This document shows, piece by piece, positions 39,522 through 49,519 of a stretch of DNA of 64,000 nt. Position 1 is the first letter of the stretch; each line of letters opens with the position of its first letter. Origin of the DNA: Desulfovibrio mangrovi (GTDB lineage: Bacteria; Desulfobacterota; Desulfovibrionia; Desulfovibrionales; Desulfovibrionaceae); the NCBI RefSeq assembly GCF_026230175.1, contig NZ_CP104208.1:1922001-1986000 (forward strand), in the 5' to 3' direction. The position numbers and the translations under genes were made by a program. The notes beneath the pieces are model-generated. The model was not told the origin of the DNA, ran no database searches, and worked only from the letters and a program-made list of their open reading frames with translations.

Positions 39522-41999
39522 TTACACGCCGGAAACGCCCCATATATCCTTGGCGTACTCATCCACGGCGCGGTCACTGGAGAAGAAGCCCATCCTGGAC
39601 GTATTCAGCATGGACATGCGTGCCCATGCCGTGGTGTCCATGAATGCGTTAGCCACATCCTGCTGCCGGTAGGCATAGGACCTGAAGTCCGCGAGCACCA
39701 TGTAACGATCGCCGTGATTCAACAAGCTCTCCACGATATCACGGAAGAGGTGCGGTTCCGCTGGCGAGAAGAAGCCGCCCGCGATCATGTCCAGCACTTC
39801 GCGCAGTTCCGAATCGCGCTCATAGAAACTGCGGGGGTTGTATCCCTGCGCCCGCATCTCGTTGACCTCATGAGAAAGCAGCCCGAACAGGAACAGGTTG
39901 TCGCTGCCCACATGTTCCATGATCTCAATATTCGCCCCATCATGCGTACCGATGGTGATCGCACCGTTCAGGGCGAACTTCATATTGCCGGTGCCGGAAG
40001 CTTCCATGCCCGCCGTGGATATCTGCTCCGAAAGGTCCGTTGCGGGGATGATGCGCTCCGCAAGCGTAACGCAGTAGTTCTGCAGGAACACCACCTTGAG
40101 CAGGTCGCCCACTCTGGGGTCAGTGTTTATGGTGTATGCCACTGCATTGATAAGCTGGATGATGTGCTTGGCCATATAGTAGCCGGGCGCAGCCTTGCCA
40201 CCGAAGATGAAGGTGCGGGGCACGGACATGGACGCCGGATTGCTGCGGATGCGGTTATACAGGGCAATGACGTGCAGCACGTTCAGAAGCTGCCGCTTGT
40301 ATTCATGGAAGCGCTTGACGTGCACATCGAAGAGGCTCTCCGGCATGACGGTAATACCGTTCTTTTCACGGATATACTCGGCAAGCTTGTGCTTGTTGCG
40401 CAGGCGCACTTCCATCCACGCGCGGTGGAACCCTTCGCTGCCCGCATACGGCTCCAGCTTCTTGAGCTGGGCAAGGTCCGTGAGCCATTCGGGACCGATA
40501 TGCTCGGTGATGAGCCACGCGAGCGTCGGGTTGCACTGACGCAGCCAACGGCGGGGCGTGACGCCATTCGTTTTATTATTGAAGCGCTCGGGGAATATCT
40601 TGTAGAAATCGTGGAACACGCTTTCCTTGAGAATCTCCGAGTGGTGGGCTGAAACGCCGTTCACGCTGAAGCTGCCGACAATGGCCAGATGGCTCATGCG
40701 CACCCAGCGACTTTCGCCTTCATAGATAAGGGAAACGCGGCCGAGAATATTCGGGTCGTTGGGGAACTGACGACGCACGTCGTGCAGGAAGCGCCGGTTG
40801 ATCTCGTGAATGATCTGCAGATGACGCGGCAGGAGCTTGCGGAAGAGTTCTTCCGGCCACACTTCCAGCGCCTCGGGCAGTACGGTATGGTTGGTATAGG
40901 CGAAGGTACGCACGCAGATGTACCACGCCTCTTCCCAGGTCAGCAGCTCCTCGTCCACCAGAATACGCATCAGTTCGGGGATTGCCACGGCGGGATGCGT
41001 TTCATTGAGATGAATGACATTCTTGCGCGGCAGTTGGTCCCATGGACTGCCCTTCTTGCGGAAGCGACGCACGATGTCCTGAATGGTCGCCGAAACAAGA
41101 AAGAACTGCTGTTTGAGCCGAAGTTCCTTGCCCTCCGGTGCCTCGTCGTTGGGATAGAGCACCATGGAAATGTTCTCGTCGCGAATTTTCTCTTCCACAG
41201 CGCCGATGTAATCGCCCGTATTGAAGAAGGAGAACTCGAATTCCCGGCTGGACCTGGCCGCCCAAAGACGCATGTTCAATACGTAATCATTCCGGCATCC
41301 GGGAATGAACATGTCGCAGGCCATGGCCATGACCGTGGTGGCATTTTCCAGAGAATGCCGCAGTCGGCCCTGTTCATCCACCCATTCGCGCACCTGTCCG
41401 TAAAAACGAACGGGATGCACGTAATGCGAGCGCTCGAACTCCCAATGCGTTCCGCCGCGCAGCCAGTTATCCGCCCGCTCCACCTGCTTGCCGTCCTTGA
41501 TAAGCTGATAGAAAATGCCGTAGGCATAGCGGATGCCGTAGCCGTATGCAGGCAAACGTAGCGTCGCCATGGAATCGAGATAGCAGGAAGCCAGCCTGCC
41601 GAGGCCGCCGTTGCCAAGGCCCGGTTCGTATTCTTCTTCAGCCACGTCTTCAAGGCTGTATCCGATATCCGACAGCGCTTCCCGCGCTTCGTTCTCAAGT
41701 CCGAGAGCTATGAGATTCTCCCGCAGGAACGGGCCGGGAAGAAACTCAAGCGAAAGATAATACACACGCTTGGAGCTGCGGGCATAAATCTCCCGCTGGC
41801 TGGCTATCCATTTTTCCACAAGCCTGTCCCGCAGGGACATGGCAAGGGCACGGAACACGGTCTGCTTATCGGGATTCTCCGTGTCGCGGCCCAGACTGTA
41901 GAGCACATGACGCAGAACATCCTGCTTCAGTGTTTCCGCCGGTCTGGTGGCAGGAGACGGGCCGGCACCTTTATTATCGGAATTATTGAGTTTCATCAT
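39522..41999 (-). CDS. glgP: glycogen phosphorylase
   Basis: An 825-residue phosphorylase that releases glucose-1-phosphate from alpha-1,4-glucan. Visible are the N-terminal S-L-E-F-L-P-G-P and L-G-N-G-G-L-G-R-L-A-S motifs, R-F-H-E-Y-K-R-Q-L-L-N, and the PLP-site E-A-S-G-T-G-N-M-K-F (about 667-676). The ATG at 41999 follows AGGAAC directly; the upstream in-frame codons are unsupported. Length is usual for bacterial glgP. It supplies stored glucan to central metabolism. Confidence 0.96.
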   Translation of the reverse strand: MMKLNNSDNKGAGPSPATRPAETLKQDVLRHVLYSLGRDTENPDKQTVFRALAMSLRDRLVEKWIASQREIYARSSKRVYYLSLEFLPGPFLRENLIALGLENEAREALSDIGYSLEDVAEEEYEPGLGNGGLGRLASCYLDSMATLRLPAYGYGIRYAYGIFYQLIKDGKQVERADNWLRGGTHWEFERSHYVHPVRFYGQVREWVDEQGRLRHSLENATTVMAMACDMFIPGCRNDYVLNMRLWAARSSREFEFSFFNTGDYIGAVEEKIRDENISMVLYPNDEAPEGKELRLKQQFFLVSATIQDIVRRFRKKGSPWDQLPRKNVIHLNETHPAVAIPELMRILVDEELLTWEEAWYICVRTFAYTNHTVLPEALEVWPEELFRKLLPRHLQIIHEINRRFLHDVRRQFPNDPNILGRVSLIYEGESRWVRMSHLAIVGSFSVNGVSAHHSEILKESVFHDFYKIFPERFNNKTNGVTPRRWLRQCNPTLAWLITEHIGPEWLTDLAQLKKLEPYAGSEGFHRAWMEVRLRNKHKLAEYIREKNGITVMPESLFDVHVKRFHEYKRQLLNVLHVIALYNRIRSNPASMSVPRTFIFGGKAAPGYYMAKHIIQLINAVAYTINTDPRVGDLLKVVFLQNYCVTLAERIIPATDLSEQISTAGMEASGTGNMKFALNGAITIGTHDGANIEIMEHVGSDNLFLFGLLSHEVNEMRAQGYNPRSFYERDSELREVLDMIAGGFFSPAEPHLFRDIVESLLNHGDRYMVLADFRSYAYRQQDVANAFMDTTAWARMSMLNTSRMGFFSSDRAVDEYAKDIWGVSGV

Positions 42000-42452
42000 G
42001 TTCCTCCGCGGAAGAATGGAAATGGGCCTTACAGGACACCATACACGGCCCGAGGCGAAAGGGGACATGATAACCTGAAAAAAACAGGGCTGATGAACAC
42101 GTTACGAAACAATGCCCTCCCCACGAAAAAGAATTTTACATTGAGTGAATAAATAACTTTACATTGTCCGGGATTCGCGTAGAGGTATCCGTCTCGCGTG
42201 ACCGGACTTGAGCCATTTCCCTCCATCGCCCGCCGCATTGCCGCAAAGGACAATACGTAACGAGTCGGGGCGATACTGTTTCGCAACCCATCCGAACCAT
42301 TAAGACTCCCGTCCAGAGCACAACAAGTCACCACCCGGACCGCCCCGTGGCCCCTGCCCCATCAGAGAATCGGGCACGCCCTGCGGCCGGACGCGCAACC
42401 GACAGTCACGCACGGTTGCCCCACTCCTTCCAACATATTTTCAGGAATCCAC
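42000..42452 (+). promoter_or_regulatory. glgP/helicase divergent intergenic region
   Basis: 453 bases between divergent glgP and the helicase. An AT-rich core holds TTTACATTG twice (42135-42143 and 42158-42166, 23 bases apart); either copy of TTTACA could be a helicase -35. The helicase leader downstream would be about 270 bases, GC-rich and potentially folded, as with cold-regulated DEAD-box mRNAs. AGGAA lies six bases before the helicase GTG. Confidence 0.35.
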
Positions 42453-44768
42453 GTGAGTTTCGAATCCTTTTCTTTCGACCGGCGCATAGTCTCCGGCATC
42501 GCTGCGTGCGGGTATGAAACCCCCACCCCCATTCAGGCGGAGACCATTCCCGCCATCCTTCGCGGTCAGGACGTTCTGGGCCTTGCCCAGACCGGCACCG
42601 GCAAGACCGCCGCATTCGCCCTGCCCATTCTGCAGCACCTGATCAACTTTGACGCAAACCGTCGCGGTCCCGTGCGCGTGCTGGTGCTCGCCCCCACCCG
42701 CGAGCTTGCCCTGCAGATTCAGGAAACCTTCATTGCCCTCGGCAAGCAGACCGGCTACCGTTGCGCCGCCGTATTCGGCGGTGTAGGCATTGTACCCCAG
42801 ATCAAGGCTATGCGTTCCTCTTCCATGGCCGTGGCTTGCCCCGGTCGCCTGCTCGACCTTGCCAAGCGCGGCGAATGCGACCTCTCGCAGGTGGACATTC
42901 TCGTGCTCGACGAAGCAGACCGCATGTTCGACATGGGCTTCCTGCCCGACCTGCGCCGCATTCTCAGCCTGCTGCCCGCCAACCGCCAGAACCTGCTCTT
43001 CTCCGCCACCATGCCTAGCGAGATCCGCTCGCTGGCCGAAGAACTGCTGCGCGACCCCGTAACCGTACAGGTGGATCACACCGTACCCAAGGCGTCTATC
43101 GAGCATGTGGCCTACAACGTGCCCTCGCGCCAGAAGACCGGTCTGCTGCAGGCGCTGCTCAAGGAGACCGACCACGAGAGCGTGCTCATCTTCACCCGCA
43201 CCAAGCACCGCGCCAAGAACGTGGCCCGTTTTCTGGGTGAAAAGGGATGGGAAGCAACCGCCCTGCAGGGCAACCTTTCCCAGAACCGCCGTCAGGAGGC
43301 GCTGGACGGGTTCCGCGCCGGCAAATACAAGATCATGGTCGCCACGGACATCGCTGCCCGCGGCATCGACTGCTCCAGCATTTCCCACGTTATCAACTAC
43401 GACGTGCCGGACACCGCCGAGACCTACACCCACCGCATCGGTCGAACCGGCCGCGCGGAACGCACCGGCATGGCCATGACCCTCATTTCCGGTGAAGACA
43501 ATTCTCTGATGCGCTCCATTGAGCGTACCCTCGGCAACGCCATTCCCCGCACCAAGCTGGAAGGCTTTGTGTGCGATCAGGAAGAAGACGGCGATTTCGG
43601 CCGTCCCAACGACCGCTTCCCCAAGCGCGGCGGCAACCGTTCCGGCGGTGCTCCCCGCTCCGGCAAGCCCTTCAAGCGCTTCGAGGAATCCTCTGAAGGT
43701 GCGCGCGGCAGCCGTCAGGGCTTCCGTTCCGCCCGCCCGAGCGACCACGAAGACTGCCGCTGGGACAACGATTTCCGCGCAGACCGCGCCCCCAAGTCCG
43801 GCGACCGCGATTTCGGCCGCAGCATGGACCGCCAGCGCGGCGGCATGCGCTCCCCTTATGCCGACCAGCTGAGCGGCGACGCTCCCCGTTTCGGCCGTGC
43901 AGCGAAGTCTCCCTTTGCCGGCAAGTCCGACAGAGCTGACCGCTTCGGCAAGTCTGACGACAAGCCCTTCCGCAAGGAAGGCTTCGGCGGCAGAAAGGCT
44001 GAGGGCGACCGCAGGGACAGCTTCGGCAGGGACAGCTTCGGCAAGGACGGCTTCGCTAAGCGCAGCTTCGGCAACGACGGTTTTGAAAAGAAGAGCTTCG
44101 GCAAGCCCGAAGGCGCTTCCCGCCGCTTCGATAACGACGACCGCCGCCCCGCAGGCAAGCCCCGCTTTGAGCGCGACGACCGTTTCCGTTCCGAAGATCG
44201 CAGCGACCGCTTTAACCGCGAAGGCCGTTTCGAGCGCAACGAGCGCAATGACCGCGATGCACGCCCCGCCTTCAAGGCACGTGGCGAGCAGGCAGAACGC
44301 GCAGGCCGTTTCGGCAACACCGAACGCACCGGCCGTAGCGAAGAACGCAGCGGCTGGCAGAATCGCGATGACCGCCGTGGCGGCAACCGCTTTGAACGCA
44401 GCGACCGCGACTTCGGCCAGTCCGAACGCAAGGGCGGCTTCGACCGCAAGCCCCAGGGCCGTTCCGACCGCTTCGGCGACGACCGTTCCGCCCGTTTTGG
44501 CGATGACCGCTTCGCCCGCAAGAATGACGACCGTTCCGGCCGCCAGTCCGACAACCGTTTCGGCAACAAGACTGATGACCGTTCCGCCCGCAAGTCGGAC
44601 AACCGCTTCGGCCGTGACGCTGACAATAAGTTCGGCGACAAGCGCACCCGTTCCGGCTCCGGCTTCGGCGACGACCGTCGCGACGGCAACCGCGAAGACC
44701 GCAACGGACGCTCCGCACGTCCCTTCGGCGCACGCAAGGGCGGACGTCCCGCTCACGGCAAGCGCTAA
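42453..44768 (+). CDS. DEAD-box RNA helicase with long disordered C-terminal tail
   Basis: A 771-residue ATP-dependent RNA helicase starting at GTG. The core (about 1-380) has the Q motif G-Y-E-T-P-T-P-I-Q, motif I A-Q-T-G-T-G-K-T, P-T-R-E-L, D-E-A-D, S-A-T and H-R-I-G-R-T-G-R. The tail from about residue 385 to the end (some 385 residues) is low in complexity, made of D-R-F, F-G-R, D-D-R-S and S-D-N-R-F repeats rich in Arg, Asp, Gly, Ser, Phe, and ends K-R. Such tails bind RNA non-specifically and can condense. The tail is as long as the core, unusual even for RhlE/DeaD-type helicases. Confidence 0.93.
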   Translation: MSFESFSFDRRIVSGIAACGYETPTPIQAETIPAILRGQDVLGLAQTGTGKTAAFALPILQHLINFDANRRGPVRVLVLAPTRELALQIQETFIALGKQTGYRCAAVFGGVGIVPQIKAMRSSSMAVACPGRLLDLAKRGECDLSQVDILVLDEADRMFDMGFLPDLRRILSLLPANRQNLLFSATMPSEIRSLAEELLRDPVTVQVDHTVPKASIEHVAYNVPSRQKTGLLQALLKETDHESVLIFTRTKHRAKNVARFLGEKGWEATALQGNLSQNRRQEALDGFRAGKYKIMVATDIAARGIDCSSISHVINYDVPDTAETYTHRIGRTGRAERTGMAMTLISGEDNSLMRSIERTLGNAIPRTKLEGFVCDQEEDGDFGRPNDRFPKRGGNRSGGAPRSGKPFKRFEESSEGARGSRQGFRSARPSDHEDCRWDNDFRADRAPKSGDRDFGRSMDRQRGGMRSPYADQLSGDAPRFGRAAKSPFAGKSDRADRFGKSDDKPFRKEGFGGRKAEGDRRDSFGRDSFGKDGFAKRSFGNDGFEKKSFGKPEGASRRFDNDDRRPAGKPRFERDDRFRSEDRSDRFNREGRFERNERNDRDARPAFKARGEQAERAGRFGNTERTGRSEERSGWQNRDDRRGGNRFERSDRDFGQSERKGGFDRKPQGRSDRFGDDRSARFGDDRFARKNDDRSGRQSDNRFGNKTDDRSARKSDNRFGRDADNKFGDKRTRSGSGFGDDRRDGNREDRNGRSARPFGARKGGRPAHGKR

Positions 44769-44808
44769 CTGCAGGATTTACAAACAGGTTTCCCTGTGAC
44801 ACAAATCA

Positions 44809-44846
44809 CCCCTTCAGGGCCCACGCCCTGAAGGGGTTTCTTTTTT
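44809..44846 (+). terminator. terminator of the helicase gene
   Basis: Perfect 12-bp stem CCCCTTCAGGGC/GCCCTGAAGGGG with a four-base loop, then TTTCTTTTTT. Confidence 0.92.
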
Positions 44847-44876
44847 CCGAAAAACCGCAAGCCACTGGAACCAGAC

Positions 44877-45566
44877 ATGAAAACCAGCGACATCCTGCTC
44901 ATCGCCATATCTCTCGCCACAATCAGCCTGTTCGCCTTTGTTCCGGCAGCCATGGAAGCCTACGTCTCCATCAATGCCGCACACGGTTTTCTTGCCAGCT
45001 TCATCAAATTCGCCATCCTTGCCACGCTCGGCGAATGCATCGCCCTGCGCATCACCAAGGGCATCTATCTGCGCCCCGGCTTCGGACTCGCCCCGCGCAT
45101 GCTCGTCTGGGGCATATTCGGCCTCATCATCAAGGCCGCCTTTGTCATCTTCGCCACGGGCGCACCCAATCTGGTGGCTGCATTCGGGCTCAGCGAAGGC
45201 GTCAGCCTGCGCTCCGCCCTGTTCACGGATCGCATGCTCGCCGCCTTCTGCGTGAGCACCACGATGAACTGCATCTTCGCGCCCGTCATGATGGTGGCTC
45301 ACCGCGTCACGGACGAACACATCATCCGCAAGGGCGGCACCATCGGCGGCCTCTTCTCGCGCATGGACATCGCCGGCATCCTTGCCGACATGAACTGGAA
45401 GATCATCTGGGGCTTCGTGTTCCGCAAGACCATCCCCTTGTTCTGGATTCCCGCGCACACCATCACCTTCCTGCTGCCCCCCGACTTCCGCATCCTCTTC
45501 GCGGCCCTGCTCAGTGTGGCCCTCGGCATCATCCTTGCCATAGCCAGCCTGCGCGGCCAGCAGTAA
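44877..45566 (+). CDS. membrane protein, Mpv17-like C-terminal motif
   Basis: A 229-residue inner-membrane protein with about five hydrophobic segments. The last third (W-K-I-I-W-G-F near residue 179, then F-W-I-P-A-H-T-I-T-F-L-L-P-P-D-F-R-I-L-F) resembles the C-terminal signature of the Mpv17/PMP22 family. The function is unknown. It stands alone after the helicase terminator. Confidence 0.55.
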   Translation: MKTSDILLIAISLATISLFAFVPAAMEAYVSINAAHGFLASFIKFAILATLGECIALRITKGIYLRPGFGLAPRMLVWGIFGLIIKAAFVIFATGAPNLVAAFGLSEGVSLRSALFTDRMLAAFCVSTTMNCIFAPVMMVAHRVTDEHIIRKGGTIGGLFSRMDIAGILADMNWKIIWGFVFRKTIPLFWIPAHTITFLLPPDFRILFAALLSVALGIILAIASLRGQQ

Positions 45567-45603
45567 TTAGTGCATGAATTTTCCAAGAGCGATTCGCTAT
45601 GAC

Positions 45604-45629
45604 CAAAGGGGCAACCGCCCCTTTGGAAT
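45604..45629. repeat. intergenic hairpin
   Basis: CCAAAGGGGC/GCCCCTTTGG perfect stem with a short AACC loop, 38 bases after the membrane-protein stop. No T-run follows, so it may be a weak terminator or an mRNA 3'-end stabiliser. Confidence 0.5.
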
Positions 45630-45789
45630 CCCGCTTAGTCGCGCCTGAAACATTCGGGGCATGAATGCCCTCCCTCCACTGCGGGATTAATGCTGAGCAT
45701 GCAATCAGTCCTTTACAAAGCGGTCTGTTTGTGTGACGTAACTGTGTGGGCGTGTGCCCGATGATCCAGCATCCAAACAGCACCCGATA

Positions 45790-47019
45790 ATGCTCACAGC
45801 CGTCCGCGCATTGCGCGTCCTGACCATGGCCGACCAGCGGCCCGCCTCCCGCCACGGCGAGGAGACGCTGCCCGTTTCCGGCGCGGCACACGGCTCCCGT
45901 TCCCCAATTCCCTGCATTCATGACGGCGTCATCGTCGCCGAAAACGGCATCATTATCGACGTGCTGCCCTACGCGGACTTTGCCGCGACCTACGATTTCA
46001 CGCCGCAGGATCTCGGCAACCTCACCATCCTGCCGGGGCTCATCAACTGCCACTGCCATTTGGAACTCTCGCACCTCGGCGGCATTGCCGTTCAGAGACA
46101 GGGGTTCCCCGCATGGATAGGTTCTCTGCTCCCCCGTCTGGGTGAGGCTGTTACCGAAACAGCTCTGGACGCCGCCCTCTCCGAAATGGCCGCAACGGAC
46201 ACCGTGCATGTGGCCGACGTGAACGGTCGCGCCCCCCTGCCTGCCTATGAAGCGGCCATGCACCACGAGGTGGGCATCGACCTGCAGCTGGAAGTGTTCG
46301 GCTATGCCTTCCCCGAAGGCTTCACCGCCGCAGACCTGTGGGAATTCTTCCTTTCCGGTGCCGCTTCCGGCCTGCCCGACGACGTACGAAAGCGAAACAC
46401 CGTTCTCGCGGGGCATGCGCTGTATTCCACCCATCCCTCCGCATTGGTATTTGCAAAGCATTGGTGCCGCTCCCGTGAGCGGCATTTTTCTGTCCATCTG
46501 GCAGAACAGGCGGATGAAGAAGAAATGCTGCTGCGCGGCACCGGCCGTCTGCGCGAAATGCTGAACCAGCGGGTGCTGCCCAAGGACTACACCGCCCCCG
46601 GCATGCGCCCCGTGGCCTACGCCGCCGAGCTGGGCCTGCTGGATGATTCCACCCTTGCCGTGCACTGCGTGCATTGCAACGACGCGGACATTGCCCTGCT
46701 GCACGAAAGCGGCACCAACGTGTGCCTGTGCCCGCGCTCCAACGAGTACATCGGCGTGGGTACGGCCCCCGTACACAAATTTCTGGAAGCGGGCCTGAAC
46801 CTGTGCCTCGGCACGGACAGCCTCGCCTCCAACCATGACCTCAATCTCTGGAACGAGGCCCGCAAGCTGCGGGATGACCACGACGTTTCCACGCAGGCCC
46901 TGCTGCGCATGCTCACCGTTAACGGTGCTCATGCACTCGGGCTGACAAAAACGCTGGGAACGCTGGAACCCGGCAAGCATTTCCGGTATGCTGTGCTGCC
47001 GGAGGATTTACTTTTGTAA
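45790..47019 (+). CDS. amidohydrolase, aminofutalosine deaminase-like
   Basis: A 409-residue metal-dependent hydrolase of the amidohydrolase superfamily, ATZ/TRZ deaminase branch. Metal ligands: H-C-H-L-E-L-S (about residue 84), H-L-A-E-Q-A (about 224), H-C-V-H-C-N (about 286) and G-T-D-S-L-A-S-N (about 337). The H-C-H-L-E-L-S variant is seen in enzymes that deaminate aminofutalosine in menaquinone synthesis, but adenosine and guanine relatives cannot be excluded. The ATG at 45790 is chosen; an in-frame start 12 codons upstream is also open. It is 32 bases before pyrB and may be transcribed with pyrBC. Confidence 0.72.
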   Translation: MLTAVRALRVLTMADQRPASRHGEETLPVSGAAHGSRSPIPCIHDGVIVAENGIIIDVLPYADFAATYDFTPQDLGNLTILPGLINCHCHLELSHLGGIAVQRQGFPAWIGSLLPRLGEAVTETALDAALSEMAATDTVHVADVNGRAPLPAYEAAMHHEVGIDLQLEVFGYAFPEGFTAADLWEFFLSGAASGLPDDVRKRNTVLAGHALYSTHPSALVFAKHWCRSRERHFSVHLAEQADEEEMLLRGTGRLREMLNQRVLPKDYTAPGMRPVAYAAELGLLDDSTLAVHCVHCNDADIALLHESGTNVCLCPRSNEYIGVGTAPVHKFLEAGLNLCLGTDSLASNHDLNLWNEARKLRDDHDVSTQALLRMLTVNGAHALGLTKTLGTLEPGKHFRYAVLPEDLLL

Positions 47020-47051
47020 ACCGTTTTGACCCACGATGTAGAGTGCGCAAC

Positions 47052-48008
47052 ATGCAAGAAAACCAACGCTTCACATGGCCCCACAAGGACCTCTTGGACG
47101 TGTCCCAACTGACGGTGGAAGAGGCCAACCATCTTCTCGACACCGCCGAACAGTTCCACGAAATCAACCAGCGGCCCGTGAAGAAGGTGCCGACCCTCAA
47201 AGGCAAGAGCGTAATCCTCTTCTTTGCCGAGGCCAGCACGCGCACCAAGACCTCGTTCGACGTGGCGGGCAAGCGCCTTTCCGCAGACACCTTCGCGCTG
47301 ACCAAGAGCGGCTCCAGCCTCACCAAGGGCGAAAGCCTCAAGGACACCGCCCTCACCCTGCAGGCCATGAATCCGGATGTCATCGTCATCCGCCACTGGT
47401 CCAGCGGTGCCGCGCAGTATCTGGCCGAACGGCTGGATTGCGCCATCGTCAACGCCGGTGACGGCTGGCATGCCCACCCCACGCAGGCCCTTCTGGACGC
47501 CTTTTCCCTGCGCCAGCACTGGGGGCGCGACTTCAGCGGCAAGACCCTGCTCATTCTGGGCGACATCCTGCACAGCCGCGTGGCCCGCTCCAACGTCATC
47601 CTGCTGAACAAGCTGGGCGCGAAAGTGCGCGTGTGCGCGCCCCGCACCCTGCAGCCCGCAGGCCTGAACGACTGGCCCGTGACCGTCTATACCAACCTGA
47701 ATGAAGCCGTGCAGGGCGTGGACGCCGTCATGTGCCTGCGCCTGCAGCTGGAGCGCCAGCAGGCAGGCCTGCTGCCCGATCTTTCCGAATACGCCACCAC
47801 CTACTGCCTTACGGCCCGCCATCTCGCCATGGCCGCCCCCGGCGCACTGGTGATGCACCCCGGCCCCATGAACCGCGGGCTTGAAATCGCCTCCGACATC
47901 GCCGACTGCGCGGAAAGCCTTGTGCTCACGCAGGTGGCCTCCGGCGTGGCCGTGCGCATGGCCATTCTCTATCTCCACGCAACCCGCAAAGACGGAGGCT
48001 CCAAATGA
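47052..48008 (+). CDS. pyrB: aspartate carbamoyltransferase catalytic subunit
   Basis: A 318-residue enzyme of pyrimidine synthesis joining carbamoyl phosphate and aspartate. Carbamoyl-phosphate loop S-T-R-T-K-T-S-F (about residue 60) and H-P-T-Q-A-L-L-D (about 140) are visible. ATG at 47052 is preferred over one three codons upstream. No regulatory pyrI is seen. Its stop overlaps the pyrC start. Confidence 0.96.
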   Translation: MQENQRFTWPHKDLLDVSQLTVEEANHLLDTAEQFHEINQRPVKKVPTLKGKSVILFFAEASTRTKTSFDVAGKRLSADTFALTKSGSSLTKGESLKDTALTLQAMNPDVIVIRHWSSGAAQYLAERLDCAIVNAGDGWHAHPTQALLDAFSLRQHWGRDFSGKTLLILGDILHSRVARSNVILLNKLGAKVRVCAPRTLQPAGLNDWPVTVYTNLNEAVQGVDAVMCLRLQLERQQAGLLPDLSEYATTYCLTARHLAMAAPGALVMHPGPMNRGLEIASDIADCAESLVLTQVASGVAVRMAILYLHATRKDGGSK

Positions 48009-49267
48009 GCAGCATCCTGATCATACAGAACGCAGAATACCTCGGCGAAACCGTGGACATCGTCGTGCGCGACGGCAAGATCGATTCCGTCGGCCCCAAG
48101 GCAGACGCCACTGAAGGTGCTGAAGTCTTCGACGCCGCAGGCCTCAAGGTCTTCCCCAGCTTCATCGACTGCCACGTGCACCTGCGCGAGCCCGGCTTCG
48201 AATACAAGGAAGACATCAACTCCGGCCTGCGCTGCGCCGCGCACGGCGGATTCGGCGCGGTCATGGCCATGGCCAACACCAAGCCCGTGAACGATACCGC
48301 CGCCGTGACCAAGACCATGCTCGCCAAGGCCAAGGCCACGTGGCCACACGGCCCGCGCCTCTACCCTGTGGGGGCCGCCACCGTTGGGCTGGAAGGCAAG
48401 GAGCTTGCCCCCATGGCGGAACTCGCCGCCGCAGGCTGCGCCGCCATCTCCAACGACGGCAGGCCCGTGGGCGGTGCAGAGATGTTCCGTCGCTGCATGG
48501 AATACGCCCACACCTACGGGCTCATCGTCATCGACCACTGCGAAGACCCCACCCTCGCCAAGGAAACGCACATGAACGAAGGGGCCACCAGCGGCCGCAT
48601 CGGCGTGAAGGGACAGAGCGTGGTGGCGGAATCCATGCAGGCGGCCCGCGACATTCTGCTTTCCGAATACCTCGATATTCCCGTGCATCTGGCGCACATC
48701 AGCTGCAAGCAGTCCGTGGAGCTCATCCGCTGGGCCAAGCAGCGCGGCGTGCGCGTGACTGCGGAAACCTGCCCGCACTACCTGCTCATTGACGACCGCG
48801 AGCTGGAAAACTATTCGCCCATGGCCAAGGTGAACCCGCCCCTGCGCACCCCTGCGGATGTGGAAGCCATGCGCGAAGCTCTGAAGGACGGCACCATCGA
48901 CATTCTGGTCACCGACCACGCCCCGCACGCCGAGCACGAAAAGGAGTGCACGCTGGACGAAGCCCCCAACGGCATCTCCGGCATGGACTCCGCCGTGGCG
49001 CTCACATGGACACTGGTGACGGACGGCCTCATCTCCGAAGCCGACTTCATCAAGCGCTGGTGCCACGAGCCCGCGCGCATCTTCAACCTGCCCGCCAACA
49101 ACTTCGAAAAGGGGGCCCCTGCAGACTTCTTCCTCTTCGATCCGGAAGAACGCTGGGTGCTCACGCCCGAGGCAATGCAGTCCAAGGGCAAGAACACGCC
49201 CTTCCTCGGCCGCATGCTCAAAGGGCGCGTCAAAGCCCACTGGCTTGGCGGCGTGAAAGTAGTGTAA
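48005..49267 (+). CDS. pyrC: dihydroorotase
   Basis: A 420-residue multidomain-type dihydroorotase closing carbamoyl-aspartate to dihydroorotate. The metal motif [10 protein letters not shown] (about 54-63), the K-E-D-I region after it, and the catalytic D-H-A-P-H-A (about 305-310) are present, with E-T-C-P-H-Y near 258. ATGA overlap with pyrB means translational coupling of the two adjacent steps. Confidence 0.96.
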   Translation: MSSILIIQNAEYLGETVDIVVRDGKIDSVGPKADATEGAEVFDAAGLKVFPSFIDCHVHLREPGFEYKEDINSGLRCAAHGGFGAVMAMANTKPVNDTAAVTKTMLAKAKATWPHGPRLYPVGAATVGLEGKELAPMAELAAAGCAAISNDGRPVGGAEMFRRCMEYAHTYGLIVIDHCEDPTLAKETHMNEGATSGRIGVKGQSVVAESMQAARDILLSEYLDIPVHLAHISCKQSVELIRWAKQRGVRVTAETCPHYLLIDDRELENYSPMAKVNPPLRTPADVEAMREALKDGTIDILVTDHAPHAEHEKECTLDEAPNGISGMDSAVALTWTLVTDGLISEADFIKRWCHEPARIFNLPANNFEKGAPADFFLFDPEERWVLTPEAMQSKGKNTPFLGRMLKGRVKAHWLGGVKVV

Positions 49268-49280
49268 TACGAACTGAACG

Positions 49281-49310
49281 AGCGGCACCTCTACGGTGCC
49301 GCTCTGCTTT
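49281..49310 (+). terminator. probable terminator of the pyrBC unit
   Basis: Stem AGCGGCACC/GGTGCCGCT, five-base loop, then CTGCTTT; the T-run is weak. Confidence 0.6.
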
Positions 49311-49476
49311 GCGGAAGGATAATAGTACGTTTCCGCACCCGTAGCAGGGTGTCGCAAACAGAAGCAAAACAGCGTATAATACCGGAACAAACCGCAACTG
49401 CCCGTTCAAACAGCTATGAATCACTTGACATTGTCCGCTTCCCCTGTGAAGCAGATGCGGTATTGAACAGCACTTT

Positions 49477-49502
49477 CATGCCCGTCGGCAGTAACGGGCA
49501 TG
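49477..49502 (+). promoter_or_regulatory. 5'-leader hairpin in front of the HD-domain gene
   Basis: Perfect 9-bp inverted repeat CATGCCCGT/ACGGGCATG with an eight-base loop; it ends eight bases before the GGAGG ribosome site of the gene at 49520. Such a placement could affect ribosome access. No protein or ligand is known to act on it. Confidence 0.5.
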
Positions 49503-49519
49503 CCATATTAGGAGGATGA

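Noticed and set aside
42441-44756. 771-codon open frame opposite the entire helicase gene
   Set aside because: Arises from the biased codon use and repeat-rich tail; it is Ala/Val-rich without motifs, while the plus strand has every DEAD-box motif.
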